DNA of 64,000 bases from Siphonodentalium dalli (lineage: Eukaryota > Mollusca > Scaphopoda > Gadilida > Siphonodentaliidae), in NCBI GenBank assembly GCA_032622095.1, contig CP136064.1:252776484-252840483 (forward strand). Direction: 5' to 3'. A program made the position numbers and the translations under genes. Below are positions 1 through 9,331 of this stretch, in pieces (within the stretch, counting starts at the first letter, position 1; each line of letters begins with the position of its first letter). The notes below the pieces were generated by a model that saw only the letters and a program-made list of their open reading frames with translations, searched no databases and was not told the origin of the DNA.

Positions 1-74
1 GGGATTCGAACCCACGCCGGGAAGACCCGACTGCGACCTGAACGCAGCGCATTAGACCACTCGGCCATCCTGAC
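1..74 (-). tRNA. tRNA-Leu(CAG), 3' end cut by window edge
   Basis: Copy preceding unit 1. About ten bases of the 3' acceptor strand lie outside the window. The anticodon loop reads CAG, and the D stem carries the C-U mismatch also seen in units 3, 18, 21, 24 and 26. Confidence 0.85.
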
Positions 75-343
75 TACAGAAAGACTGCAACAGTATCCTG
101 CTCAAAGTGAGACAATGGTATTGTGGATATATTTTAGTTCCCTTCTGGCTGTCGTTGCATTCTTAACGCACACATCCGATTGCTGATTTTTTGGTGGGTA
201 TATGATAAATGTACGTGATTCTATATAGTTATATTATGGCTATTAAGTTTTCATAAACAGGCCTTCTTGGACATAAAACATAATTTTATATTTTGTTTTC
301 AAATCAGCGAAAATGCGTTATGAAGAGCACTGTTTTCATTACT

Positions 344-416
344 GTCCCAGTAGCTCAGCGGATAGAGCGCTGGACTTCTAATCCAGAGGCCGTGGGTTCG
401 ATCCCCACCTGGGATG
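344..416 (+). tRNA. tRNA-Arg(UCU), unit 1
   Basis: 73-nt cloverleaf, described here for all Arg copies. The acceptor GTCCCAG pairs with CTGGGAT (first pair G-U), with discriminator G73. The D arm is GCTC/GAGC, the anticodon stem CTGGA/TCCAG closes a 7-base loop with anticodon TCT, and the T stem GTGGG/CCCAC holds the B box GGTTCGATCC. There is no intron and no encoded CCA. It decodes AGA and, by wobble, AGG. The sequence closely resembles invertebrate tRNA-Arg(UCU) as I know it. A T5 run at 425-429 is a Pol III terminator. The gene is divergent from the preceding Leu gene across a 269-base AT-rich spacer. Confidence 0.96.
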
Positions 417-424
417 CACCGATA

Positions 425-429
425 TTTTT
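425..429 (+). terminator. Pol III terminator of tRNA-Arg, unit 1
   Basis: T5 run 9 bases after the gene; present at the same offset in all Arg copies inspected. Confidence 0.8.
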
Positions 430-516
430 AAATCTTGGAATCAAAATTCGGTCGTCGTGCCTTGCTGACCTGCAAAGCGATTGTTGACAAACTGTTGAAT
501 AACGAATATAATGTCT

Positions 517-523
517 TATAAAA
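517..523 (+). promoter_or_regulatory. TATA-like element upstream of tRNA-Gly(CCC), unit 1
   Basis: TATAAAA lies 18-24 bases before the mature 5' end, a position where upstream TATA-like boxes assist TFIIIB at some tRNA genes. It is conserved in the units inspected. A role is inference; the internal A and B boxes are the main promoter. Confidence 0.4.
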
Positions 524-540
524 TGGTGTATTTATCGTAA

Positions 541-611
541 GCGCCGCTGGTGTAGTGGTATCATGCAAGATTCCCATTCTTGCGACCCGGGTTCGATTCC
601 CGGGCGGCGCA
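541..611 (+). tRNA. tRNA-Gly(CCC), unit 1
   Basis: 71-nt cloverleaf, described here for all CCC copies. The acceptor GCGCCGC/GCGGCGC is fully paired with A73. The anticodon stem CAAGA/TCTTG closes the loop TTCCCAT (anticodon CCC, U33 present), and the T stem is CCGGG/CCCGG around TTCGATT. It reads GGG codons. To my knowledge it matches vertebrate tRNA-Gly(CCC) almost base for base, so the gene is under strong constraint. A T5 run at 621-625 follows. After the gene, copies differ by one TA dinucleotide (ATATATC or ATATC), which is a useful marker of unit ancestry. Confidence 0.96.
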
Positions 612-620
612 TATATCTAC

Positions 621-625
621 TTTTT
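621..625 (+). terminator. Pol III terminator of tRNA-Gly(CCC), unit 1
   Basis: T5 run 10 bases downstream (8 in copies lacking the extra TA). Confidence 0.8.
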
Positions 626-723
626 CAGTTAAATATGACAGGCCATAATTTAGCTGACATTTCTAATGGATTCAATTTTTAACAGAGGAATGTCATTTTA
701 GAAAACCACCATTATTACCATGG

Positions 724-795
724 AGCAGAGTGGCGCAGTGGTAGCGTGCTGGGCCCATAACCCAGAGGTCCGAGGATCGAAACCTCGCTCTGCTA
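724..795 (+). tRNA. tRNA-iMet(CAU) initiator, unit 1
   Basis: 72-nt initiator tRNA, described here for all iMet copies. Initiator hallmarks are visible: A1-U72 as first pair (AGCAGAG/CTCTGCT), three consecutive G-C pairs at the bottom of the anticodon stem (CTGGG/CCCAG), C33 before the CAT anticodon, and a T loop ATCGAAA with A54 and A60 instead of T54. It would deliver methionine to the start codon with eIF2. A T4 run at 799-802 follows. 25 of the 44 copies keep this consensus; ten share a 70-nt form with a broken anticodon arm. Confidence 0.96.
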
Positions 796-798
796 ATA

Positions 799-802
799 TT
801 TT
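799..802 (+). terminator. Pol III terminator of tRNA-iMet, unit 1
   Basis: T4 run 3 bases after the gene, the shortest and closest of the five terminators. Confidence 0.7.
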
Positions 803-952
803 CGTCAAGGGGAGAGGAAGGAAGAATTATCACTTTGTTTGAAACTAAATACAGTAAGAATGTGCGTGTGTGTTTTAATGTTTATATTAAAATATGGTTT
901 TATTTATTATTGCTAGCAAATTAAAAAAAACGCTTCTTAAATGAATCGTGCA

Positions 953-983
953 CATGCATTTCAAGGGAGACTCGAAATGCATG
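953..983. repeat. Conserved perfect 10-bp hairpin in iMet-Gly(GCC) spacer
   Basis: CATGCATTTC (953-962) and GAAATGCATG (974-983) form a perfect inverted repeat around an 11-base loop. It lies 131 bases before tRNA-Gly(GCC) in almost every unit. Unit 4 (A to T in the right arm) and unit 7 (C to T in the left arm) break one pair. Units 34, 36, 43 and 45 carry an extra CATG repeat in the left arm. The role is unknown: it could be a protein site, a processing signal or chance structure homogenised with the array. Confidence 0.6.
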
Positions 984-1083
984 ACTTGTCCAGTCTATCG
1001 TTATAAAGTTCAAAGTCGCGTTGACTTCTCGACAACAAATGTGCTAGCTGCTCAAGAAGCTAAATTTGCGTTCATATCTCGCC

Positions 1084-1154
1084 GCATCGGTGGTTCAGTG
1101 GTAGAATGCTCGCCTGCCACGCGGGCGACCCGGGTTCGATTCCCGGCCGATGCA
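1084..1154 (+). tRNA. tRNA-Gly(GCC), unit 1
   Basis: 71-nt cloverleaf, described here for all GCC copies. The acceptor GCATCGG/CCGATGC is fully paired with A73. The anticodon loop is CTGCCAC (anticodon GCC, U33 present), and the T arm CCGGG TTCGATT CCCGG supplies the B box. It reads GGC and GGU. It is close to metazoan tRNA-Gly(GCC) as I know it. The terminator is T7 at 1162-1168; in units 17, 19, 20, 22-26 and 37 it is reduced to T4 by a G. The gene converges on tRNA-Leu across a 161-base spacer. Confidence 0.96.
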
Positions 1155-1161
1155 AAATAAG

Positions 1162-1168
1162 TTTTTTT
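1162..1168 (+). terminator. Pol III terminator of tRNA-Gly(GCC), unit 1
   Basis: T7 run 7 bases after the gene, the strongest terminator of the unit. Confidence 0.8.
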
Positions 1169-1304
1169 CACTGATTTTGTTTGTGGATATCCACCTCATT
1201 TTGGACTATGCAGTTTAATTGGGAACTTGAGAAAAACAAATTTCATTGGCACATAAATTTGTTTAAAGAAAACGGACGGACTTGCGATTCGCATTTCATC
1301 GAGC

Positions 1305-1308
1305 AAAA
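1305..1308 (-). terminator. Pol III terminator of tRNA-Leu, unit 1
   Basis: AAAA on the + strand is T4 on the Leu strand, 7 bases past the gene. It is conserved except in unit 28, where it is interrupted. Confidence 0.7.
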
Positions 1309-1315
1309 TTACTGT

Positions 1316-1399
1316 TGTCCGAAGTGGGATTCGAAACCACGCCGGGAAGACCCGACTGCGACCTGAACGCAGCGCCTTAGACCACTCGGCCATCCTGAC
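1316..1399 (-). tRNA. tRNA-Leu(CAG), unit 1
   Basis: 84-nt class II tRNA, described here for all Leu copies. The acceptor GTCAGGA pairs with TTCTGAC in the best copies, with A73. The anticodon stem CTGCG/CGCAG closes TTCAGGT (anticodon CAG, reads CUG). The long variable arm is CGGG-TCTT-CCCG, and the T arm is GTGGG TTCGAAT CCCAC. This copy has an A4-G69 acceptor mismatch and a T-stem mismatch (GTGGT), both also in units 4 and 8. The gene is on the opposite strand from the other four. Confidence 0.85.
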
Positions 1400-1668
1400 T
1401 ACAGAAAGACTGCAACAGTATCCTGCTCAAAGTGAGACAATGGTATTGTGGATATATTTTAGTTCCCTTCTGGCTGTCGTTGCATTCTTAACGCACACAT
1501 CCGATTGCTGATTTTTTGGTGGGTATATGATAAATGTACGTGATTCTATATAGTTATATTATGGCTATTAAGTTTTCATAAACAGGCCTTCTTGGACATA
1601 AAACATAATTTTATATTTTGTTTTCAAATCAGCGAAAATGCGTTATGAAGAGCACTGTTTTCATTACT

Positions 1669-1741
1669 GTCCCAGTAGCTCAGCGGATAGAGCGCTGGAC
1701 TTCTAATCCAGAGGCCGTGGGTTCGATCCCCACCTGGGATG
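1669..1741 (+). tRNA. tRNA-Arg(UCU), unit 2
   Basis: No change from consensus seen. Confidence 0.96.
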
Positions 1742-1865
1742 CACAGATATTTTTAAATCTTGGAATCAAAATTCGGTCGTCGTGCCTTGCTGACCTGCAA
1801 AGCGATTGTTGACAAACTGTTGAATAACGAATATAATGTCTTATAAAATGGTGTATTTATCGTAA

Positions 1866-1936
1866 GCGCCGCTGGTGTAGTGGTATCATGCAAGATTCCC
1901 ATTCTTGCGACCCGGGTTCGATTCCCGGGCGGCGCA
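1866..1936 (+). tRNA. tRNA-Gly(CCC), unit 2
   Basis: No change from consensus seen. Confidence 0.96.
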
Positions 1937-2048
1937 TATATCTACTTTTTCAGTTAAATATGACAGGCCATAATTTAGCTGACATTTCTAATGGATTCAA
2001 TTTTTAACAGAGGAATGTCATTTTAGAAAACCACCATTATTACCATGG

Positions 2049-2118
2049 AGCAGAGTGGCGCAGTGGTAGCGTGCAGGGCCCATAACCCGAGTCCGAGGAT
2101 CGAAACCTCGCTCTGCTA
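2049..2118 (+). tRNA. tRNA-iMet(CAU), degenerate 70-nt form, unit 2
   Basis: First of ten copies of the 70-nt form. The anticodon stem reads CAGGG against CCCGA, so only the three lower G-C pairs survive, and two bases are missing from the 3' stem/variable region. Acceptor, D and T arms are intact. It is probably non-functional or weak. Confidence 0.6.
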
Positions 2119-2406
2119 ATATTTTCGTCAAGGGGAGAGGAAGGAAGAATTATCACTTTGTTTGAAAGTAAATACAGTAAGAATGTGCGTGTGTGTTTTA
2201 ATGTTTATATTAAAATATGGTTTTATTTATTATTGCTAGCAAATTAAAATAAACGCTTCTTAAATGAATCGTGCACATGCATTTCAAGGGAGACTCGAAA
2301 TGCATGACTTGTCCAGTCTATCGTTATAAAGTTCAAAGTCGCGTTGACTTCTCGACAACAAATGTGCTAGCTGCTCAAGAAGCTAAATTTGCGTTCATAT
2401 CTCGCC

Positions 2407-2477
2407 GCATCGGTGGTTCAGTGGTAGAATGCTCGCCTGCCACGCGGGCGACCCGGGTTCGATTCCCGGCCGATGCA
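2407..2477 (+). tRNA. tRNA-Gly(GCC), unit 2
   Basis: No change from consensus seen. Confidence 0.96.
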
Positions 2478-2638
2478 AAATAAGTTTTTTTCACTGATTT
2501 TGTTTGTGGATATCCACCTCATTTTGGACTATGCAGTTTAATTGGGAACTTGAGAAAAACAAATTTTATTGGCACATAAATTTGTTTAAAGAAAACGGAC
2601 GGACTTGCGATTCGCATTTCATCGAGCAAAATTACTGT

Positions 2639-2722
2639 TGTCCGAAGTGGGATTCGAACCCACGCCGGGAAGACCCGACTGCGACCTGAACGCAGCCCCT
2701 TAGACCACTCGGCCATCCTGAC
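2639..2722 (-). tRNA. tRNA-Leu(CAG), unit 2
   Basis: A4-G69 acceptor mismatch plus a D-stem change (GGC to GGG), shared with units 5 and 9. Confidence 0.8.
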
Positions 2723-2991
2723 TACAGAAAGACTGCAACAGTATCCTGCTCAAAGTGAGACAATGGTATTGTGGATATATTTTAGTTCCCTTCTGGCTGT
2801 CGTTGCATTCTTAACGCACACATCCGATTGCTGATTTTTTGGTGGGTATATGATAAATGTACGTGATTCTATATAGTTATATTATGGCTATTAAGTTTTC
2901 ATAAACAGGCCTTCTTGGACATAAAACATAATTTTATATTTTGTTTTCAAATCAGCGAAAATGCGTTATGAAGAGCACTGTTTTCATTACT

Positions 2992-3064
2992 GTCCCAGTA
3001 GCTCAGCGGATAGAGCGCTGGACTTCTAATCCAGAGGCCGTGGGTTCGATCCCCACCTGGGATG
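2992..3064 (+). tRNA. tRNA-Arg(UCU), unit 3
   Basis: No change from consensus seen. Confidence 0.96.
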
Positions 3065-3188
3065 CACAGATATTTTTAAATCTTGGAATCAAAATTCGGT
3101 CGTCGTGCCTTGCTGACCTGCAAAGCGATTGTTGACAAACTGTTGAATAACGAATATAATGTCTTATAAAATGGTGTATTTATCGTAA

Positions 3189-3259
3189 GCGCCGCTGGTG
3201 TAGTGGTATCATGCAAGATTCCCATTCTTGCGACCCGGGTTCGATTCCCGGGCGGCGCA
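3189..3259 (+). tRNA. tRNA-Gly(CCC), unit 3
   Basis: No change from consensus seen. Confidence 0.96.
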
Positions 3260-3369
3260 TATCTACTTTTTCAGTTAAATATGACAGGCCATAATTTAGC
3301 TGACATTTCTAATGGATTCAATTTTTAACAGAGGAATGTCATTTTAGAAAACCACCATTATTACCATGG

Positions 3370-3433
3370 AGCAGAGTGGCGCAGTGGTAGCGTGCTGGGC
3401 CCATAACCCGAGGATCGAAACCTCGCTCTGCTA
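3370..3433 (+). pseudogene. tRNA-iMet pseudogene, 8-base deletion, unit 3
   Basis: 64-nt copy. Eight bases spanning the end of the 3' anticodon stem, the variable region and the first T-stem base are missing, so the anticodon arm cannot close fully and the variable loop is gone. The deletion could have arisen between two short CCGAG/CCCAGAG-like stretches. Confidence 0.85.
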
Positions 3434-3721
3434 ATATTTTCGTCAAGGGGAGAGGAAGGAAGAATTATCACTTTGTTTGAAACTAAATACAGTAAGAATG
3501 TGCGTGTGTGTTTTAATGTTTATATTAAAATATGGTTTTATTTATTATTGCTAGCAAATTAAAAAAAACGCTTCTTAAATGAATCGTGCACATGCATTTC
3601 AAGGGAGACTCGAAATGCATGACTTGTCCAGTCTATCGTTATAAAGTTCAAAGTCGCGTTGACTTCTCGACAACAAATGTGCTAGCTGCTCAAGAAGCTA
3701 AATTTGCGTTCATATCTCGCC

Positions 3722-3792
3722 GCATCGGTGGTTCAGTGGTAGAATGCTCGCCTGCCACGCGGGCGACCCGGGTTCGATTCCCGGCCGATGCA
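3722..3792 (+). tRNA. tRNA-Gly(GCC), unit 3
   Basis: No change from consensus seen. Confidence 0.96.
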
Positions 3793-3953
3793 AAATAAGT
3801 TTTTTTCACTGATTTTGTTTGTGGATATCCACCTCATTTTGGACTATGCAGTTTAATTGGGAACTTGAGAAAAACAAATTTCATTGGCACATAAATTTGT
3901 TTAAAGAAAACGGACGGACTTGCGATTCGCATTTCATCGAGCAAAATTACTGT

Positions 3954-4037
3954 TGTCAGAAGTGGGATTCGAACCCACGCCGGGAAGACCCGACTGCGAC
4001 CTGAACGCAGCGCATTAGACCACTCGGCCATCCTGAC
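3954..4037 (-). tRNA. tRNA-Leu(CAG), unit 3
   Basis: Acceptor fully paired; D-stem C-U mismatch (GGC to TGC). Confidence 0.85.
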
Positions 4038-4306
4038 TACAGAAAGACTGCAACAGTATCCTGCTCAAAGTGAGACAATGGTATTGTGGATATATTTTAG
4101 TTCCCTTCTGGCTGTCGTTGCATTCTTAACGCACACATCCGATTGCTGATTTTTTGGTGGGTATATGATAAATGTACGTGATTCTATATAGTTATATTAT
4201 GGCTATTAAGTTTTCATAAACAGGCCTTCTTGGACATAAAACATAATTTTATATTTTGTTTTCAAATCAGCGAAAATGCGTTATGAAGAGCACTGTTTTC
4301 ATTACT

Positions 4307-4379
4307 GTCCCAGTAGCTCAGCGGATAGAGCGCTGGACTTCTAATCCAGAGGCCGTGGGTTCGATCCCCACCTGGGATG
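4307..4379 (+). tRNA. tRNA-Arg(UCU), unit 4
   Basis: No change from consensus seen. Confidence 0.96.
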
Positions 4380-4503
4380 CACCGATATTTTTAAATCTTG
4401 GAATCAAAATTCGGTCGTCGTGCCTTGCTGACCTGCAAAGCGATTGTTGACAAACTGTTGAATAACGAATATAATGTCTTATAAAATGGTGTATTTATCG
4501 TAA

Positions 4504-4574
4504 GCGCCGCTGGTGTAGTGGTATCATGCAAGATTCCCATTCTTGCGACCCGGGTTCGATTCCCGGGCGGCGCA
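4504..4574 (+). tRNA. tRNA-Gly(CCC), unit 4
   Basis: No change from consensus seen. Confidence 0.96.
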
Positions 4575-4686
4575 TATATCTACTTTTTCAGTTAAATATG
4601 ACAGGCCATAATTTAGCTGACATTTCTAATGGATTCAATTTTTAACAGAGGAATGTCATTTTAGAAAACCACCATTATTACCATGG

Positions 4687-4758
4687 AGCAGAGTGGCGCA
4701 GTGGTAGCGTGCTGGGCCCATAACCCAGAGGTCCGAGGATCGAAACCTCGCTCTGCTA
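4687..4758 (+). tRNA. tRNA-iMet(CAU), unit 4
   Basis: Consensus 72-nt copy. Confidence 0.96.
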
Positions 4759-5046
4759 ATATTTTCGTCAAGGGGAGAGGAAGGAAGAATTATCACTTTG
4801 TTTGAAACTAAATACAGTAAGAATGTGCGTGTGTGTTTTAATGTTTATATTAAAATATGGTTTTATTTATTATTGCTAGCAAATTAAAAAAAACGCTTCT
4901 TAAATGAATCGTGCACATGCATTTCAAGGGAGACTCGAATTGCATGACTTGTCCAGTCTATCGTTATAAAGTTCAAAGTCGCGTTGACTTCTCGACAACA
5001 AATGTGCTAGCTGCTCAAGAAGCTAAATTTGCGTTCATATCTCGCC

Positions 5047-5117
5047 GCATCGGTGGTTCAGTGGTAGAATGCTCGCCTGCCACGCGGGCGACCCGGGTTC
5101 GATTCCCGGCCGATGCA
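5047..5117 (+). tRNA. tRNA-Gly(GCC), unit 4
   Basis: Consensus; the upstream hairpin has one broken pair. Confidence 0.96.
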
Positions 5118-5278
5118 AAATAAGTTTTTTTCACTGATTTTGTTTGTGGATATCCACCTCATTTTGGACTATGCAGTTTAATTGGGAACTTGAGAAAAAC
5201 AAATTTCATTGGCACATAAATTTGTTTAAAGAAAACGGACGGACTTGCGATTCGCATTTCATCGAGCAAAATTACTGT

Positions 5279-5362
5279 TGTCCGAAGTGGGATTCGAAAC
5301 CACGCCGGGAAGACCCGACTGCGACCTGAACGCAGCGCCTTAGACCACTCGGCCATCCTGAC
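5279..5362 (-). tRNA. tRNA-Leu(CAG), unit 4
   Basis: Acceptor and T-stem mismatches as in unit 1. Confidence 0.8.
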
Positions 5363-5631
5363 TACAGAAAGACTGCAACAGTATCCTGCTCAAAGTGAGA
5401 CAATGGTATTGTGGATATATTTTAGTTCCCTTCTGGCTGTCGTTGCATTCTTAACGCACACATCCGATTGCTGATTTTTTGGTGGGTATATGATAAATGT
5501 ACGTGATTCTATATAGTTATATTATGGCTATTAAGTTTTCATAAACAGGCCTTCTTGGACATAAAACATAATTTTATATTTTGTTTTCAAATCAGCGAAA
5601 ATGCGTTATGAAGAGCACTGTTTTCATTACT

Positions 5632-5704
5632 GTCCCAGTAGCTCAGCGGATAGAGCGCTGGACTTCTAATCCAGAGGCCGTGGGTTCGATCCCCACCTGG
5701 GATG
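5632..5704 (+). tRNA. tRNA-Arg(UCU), unit 5
   Basis: No change from consensus seen. Confidence 0.96.
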
Positions 5705-5828
5705 CACAGATATTTTTAAATCTTGGAATCAAAATTCGGTCGTCGTGCCTTGCTGACCTGCAAAGCGATTGTTGACAAACTGTTGAATAACGAATATAAT
5801 GTCTTATAAAATGGTGTATTTATCGTAA

Positions 5829-5899
5829 GCGCCGCTGGTGTAGTGGTATCATGCAAGATTCCCATTCTTGCGACCCGGGTTCGATTCCCGGGCGGCGCA
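5829..5899 (+). tRNA. tRNA-Gly(CCC), unit 5
   Basis: No change from consensus seen. Confidence 0.96.
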
Positions 5900-6011
5900 T
5901 ATATCTACTTTTTCAGTTAAATATGACAGGCCATAATTTAGCTGACATTTCTAATGGATTCAATTTTTAACAGAGGAATGTCATTTTAGAAAACCACCAT
6001 TATTACCATGG

Positions 6012-6081
6012 AGCAGAGTGGCGCAGTGGTAGCGTGCAGGGCCCATAACCCGAGTCCGAGGATCGAAACCTCGCTCTGCTA
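6012..6081 (+). tRNA. tRNA-iMet(CAU), degenerate 70-nt form, unit 5
   Basis: 70-nt form, as in unit 2. Confidence 0.6.
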
Positions 6082-6369
6082 ATATTTTCGTCAAGGGGAG
6101 AGGAAGGAAGAATTATCACTTTGTTTGAAAGTAAATACAGTAAGAATGTGCGTGTGTGTTTTAATGTTTATATTAAAATATGGTTTTATTTATTATTGCT
6201 AGCAAATTAAAATAAACGCTTCTTAAATGAATCGTGCACATGCATTTCAAGGGAGACTCGAAATGCATGACTTGTCCAGTCTATCGTTATAAAGTTCAAA
6301 GTCGCGTTGACTTCTCGACAACAAATGTGCTAGCTGCTCAAGAAGCTAAATTTGCGTTCATATCTCGCC

Positions 6370-6440
6370 GCATCGGTGGTTCAGTGGTAGAATGCTCGCC
6401 TGCCACGCGGGCGACCCGGGTTCGATTCCCGGCCGATGCA
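6370..6440 (+). tRNA. tRNA-Gly(GCC), unit 5
   Basis: No change from consensus seen. Confidence 0.96.
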
Positions 6441-6601
6441 AAATAAGTTTTTTTCACTGATTTTGTTTGTGGATATCCACCTCATTTTGGACTATGCAGT
6501 TTAATTGGGAACTTGAGAAAAACAAATTTCATTGGCACATAAATTTGTTTAAAGAAAACGGACGGACTTGCGATTCGCATTTCATCGAGCAAAATTACTG
6601 T

Positions 6602-6685
6602 TGTCCGAAGTGGGATTCGAACCCACGCCGGGAAGACCCGACTGCGACCTGAACGCAGCCCCTTAGACCACTCGGCCATCCTGAC
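6602..6685 (-). tRNA. tRNA-Leu(CAG), unit 5
   Basis: Acceptor mismatch and D-stem change as in unit 2. Confidence 0.8.
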
Positions 6686-6954
6686 TACAGAAAGACTGCA
6701 ACAGTATCCTGCTCAAAGTGAGACAATGGTATTGTGGATATATTTTAGTTCCCTTCTGGCTGTCGTTGCATTCTTAACGCACACATCCGATTGCTGATTT
6801 TTTGGTGGGTATATGATAAATGTACGTGATTCTATATAGTTATATTATGGCTATTAAGTTTTCATAAACAGGCCTTCTTGGACATAAAACATAATTTTAT
6901 ATTTTGTTTTCAAATCAGCGAAAATGCGTTATGAAGAGCACTGTTTTCATTACT

Positions 6955-7027
6955 GTCCCAGTAGCTCAGCGGATAGAGCGCTGGACTTCTAATCCAGAGG
7001 CCGTGGGTTCGATCCCCACCTGGGATG
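6955..7027 (+). tRNA. tRNA-Arg(UCU), unit 6
   Basis: No change from consensus seen. Confidence 0.96.
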
Positions 7028-7151
7028 CACCGATATTTTTAAATCTTGGAATCAAAATTCGGTCGTCGTGCCTTGCTGACCTGCAAAGCGATTGTTGACA
7101 AACTGTTGAATAACGAATATAATGTCTTATAAAATGGTGTATTTATCGTAA

Positions 7152-7222
7152 GCGCCGCTGGTGTAGTGGTATCATGCAAGATTCCCATTCTTGCGACCCG
7201 GGTTCGATTCCCGGGCGGCGCA
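7152..7222 (+). tRNA. tRNA-Gly(CCC), unit 6
   Basis: No change from consensus seen. Confidence 0.96.
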
Positions 7223-7334
7223 TATATCTACTTTTTCAGTTAAATATGACAGGCCATAATTTAGCTGACATTTCTAATGGATTCAATTTTTAACAGAGGA
7301 ATGTCATTTTAGAAAACCACCATTATTACCATGG

Positions 7335-7404
7335 AGCAGAGTGGCGCAGTGGTAGAGTGCAGGGCCCATAACCCGAGTCCGAGGATCGAAACCTCGCTCT
7401 GCTA
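7335..7404 (+). tRNA. tRNA-iMet(CAU), degenerate 70-nt form, unit 6
   Basis: 70-nt form with an extra C to A after the D loop (GTAGAG), which breaks a D-stem pair. Confidence 0.5.
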
Positions 7405-7692
7405 ATATTTTCGTCAAGGGGGGAGGAAGGAAGAATTATCACTTTGTTTGAAAGTAAATACAGTAAGAATGTGCGTGTGTGTTTTAATGTTTATATTAAA
7501 ATATGGTTTTATTTATTATTGCTAGCAAATTAAAATAAACGCTTCTTAAATGAATCGTGCACATGCATTTCAAGGGAGACTCGAAATGCATGACTTGTCC
7601 AGTCTATCGTTATAAAGTTCAAAGTCGCGTTGACTTCTCGACAACAAATGTGCTAGCTGCTCAAGAAGCTAAATTTGCGTTCATATGTCGCC

Positions 7693-7763
7693 GCATCGGT
7701 GGTTCAGTGGTAGAATGCTCGCCTGCCACGCGGGCGACCCGGGTTCGATTCCCGGCCGATGCA
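7693..7763 (+). tRNA. tRNA-Gly(GCC), unit 6
   Basis: Consensus gene; a private C to G change sits 7 bases upstream, shared with units 11, 14 and 16. Confidence 0.96.
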
Positions 7764-7924
7764 AAATAAGTTTTTTTCACTGATTTTGTTTGTGGATATC
7801 CACCTCATTTTGGACTATGCAGTTTAATTGGGAACTTGAGAAAAACAAATTTCATTGGCACATAAATTTGTTTAAAGAAAACGGACGGACTTGCGATTCG
7901 CATTTCATCGAGCAAAATTACTGT

Positions 7925-8008
7925 TGTCAGAAGTGGGATTCGAACCCACGCCTGGAAGACCCGACTGCGACCTGAACGCAGCGCCTTAGACCACTCGGCC
8001 ATCCTGAC
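7925..8008 (-). tRNA. tRNA-Leu(CAG), unit 6
   Basis: Acceptor paired; one mismatch in the variable-arm stem (CCAG instead of CCCG). Confidence 0.88.
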
Positions 8009-8277
8009 TACAGAAAGACTGCAACAGTATCCTGCTCAAAGTGAGACAATGGTATTGTGGATATATTTTAGTTCCCTTCTGGCTGTCGTTGCATTCTTAA
8101 CGCACACATCCGATTGCTGATTTTTTGGTGGGTATATGATAAATGTACGTGATTCTATATAGTTATATTATGGCTATTAAGTTTTCATAAACAGGCCTTC
8201 TTGGACATAAAACATAATTTTATATTTTGTTTTCAAATCAGCGAAAATGCGTTATGAAGAGCACTGTTTTCATTACT

Positions 8278-8350
8278 GTCCCAGTAGCTCAGCGGATAGA
8301 GCGCTGGACTTCTAATCCAGAGGCCGTGGGTTCGATCCCCACCTGGGATG
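8278..8350 (+). tRNA. tRNA-Arg(UCU), unit 7
   Basis: No change from consensus seen. Confidence 0.96.
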
Positions 8351-8474
8351 CACAGATATTTTTAAATCTTGGAATCAAAATTCGGTCGTCGTGCCTTGCT
8401 GACCTGCAAAGCGATTGTTGACAAACTGTTGAATAACGAATATAATGTCTTATAAAATGGTGTATTTATCGTAA

Positions 8475-8545
8475 GCGCCGCTGGTGTAGTGGTATCATGC
8501 AAGATTCCCATTCTTGCGACCCGGGTTCGATTCCCGCGCGGCGCA
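8475..8545 (+). tRNA. tRNA-Gly(CCC), unit 7
   Basis: Outer T-stem pair broken (CCCGC against CCGGG); the same change is in units 12 and 15. Confidence 0.88.
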
Positions 8546-8655
8546 TATCTACTTTTTCAGTTAAATATGACAGGCCATAATTTAGCTGACATTTCTAATG
8601 GATTCAATTTTTAACAGAGGAATGTCATTTTAGAAAACCACCATTATTACCATGG

Positions 8656-8727
8656 AGCAGAGTGGCGCAGTGGTAGCGTGCTGGGCCCATAACCCAGAGG
8701 TCCGAGGATCGAAACCTCGCTCTGCTA
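8656..8727 (+). tRNA. tRNA-iMet(CAU), unit 7
   Basis: Consensus 72-nt copy. Confidence 0.96.
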
Positions 8728-9015
8728 ATATTTTCGTCAAGGGGAGAGGAAGGAAGAATTATCACTTTGTTTGAAACTAAATACAGTAAGAATGTGCGTG
8801 TGTGTTTTAATGTTTATATTAAAATATGGTTTTATTTATTATTGCTAGCAAATTAAAAAAAACGCTTCTTAAATGAATCGTGCACATGCATTTTAAGGGA
8901 GACTCGAAATGCATGACTTGTCCAGTCTATCGTTATAAAGTTCAAAGTCGCGTTGACTTCTCGACAACAAATGTGCTAGCTGCTCAAGAAGCTAAATTTG
9001 CGTTCATATCTCGCC

Positions 9016-9086
9016 GCATCGGTGGTTCAGTGGTAGAATGCTCGCCTGCCACGCGGGCGACCCGGGTTCGATTCCCGGCCGATGCA
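9016..9086 (+). tRNA. tRNA-Gly(GCC), unit 7
   Basis: No change from consensus seen. Confidence 0.96.
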
Positions 9087-9247
9087 AAATAAGTTTTTTT
9101 CACTGATTTTGTTTGTGGATATCCCCCTCATTTTGGACTATGCAGTTTAATTGGGAACTTGAGAAAAACAAATTTCATTGGCACATAAATTTGTTTAAAG
9201 AAAACGGACGGACTTGCGATTCGCATTTCATCGAGCAAAATTACTGT

Positions 9248-9331
9248 TGTCCGAAGTGGGATTCGAACCCACGCCGGGAAGACCCGACTGCGACCTGAAC
9301 GCAGCGCCTTAGACCACTCGGCCATCCTGAC
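9248..9331 (-). tRNA. tRNA-Leu(CAG), unit 7
   Basis: A4-G69 acceptor mismatch only. Confidence 0.88.

Noticed and set aside
293..487. 64-codon ORF repeated in almost every unit over tRNA-Arg
   Set aside because: It overlaps the tRNA, its variation follows tRNA and spacer changes with no coding pattern, and no protein family fits.
800..948. A sixth RNA gene (5S, U6 or Y RNA) in the iMet-Gly(GCC) spacer
   Set aside because: I found no internal 5S box, U6 motif or further cloverleaf; only the hairpin at 953-983 stands out.
948..1160. 70-codon ORF (up to 89 codons in units 29-30) over the spacer and tRNA-Gly(GCC)
   Set aside because: Its second half is the tRNA gene read as protein; it persists only because the array is homogenised.
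1196..1393. 65-codon minus-strand ORF over tRNA-Leu and an overlapping plus-strand 61-codon ORF
   Set aside because: Both are shadows of tRNA-Leu. Strings such as AEWSKALRSGRSRVF are typical tRNA-derived artefacts in protein databases.
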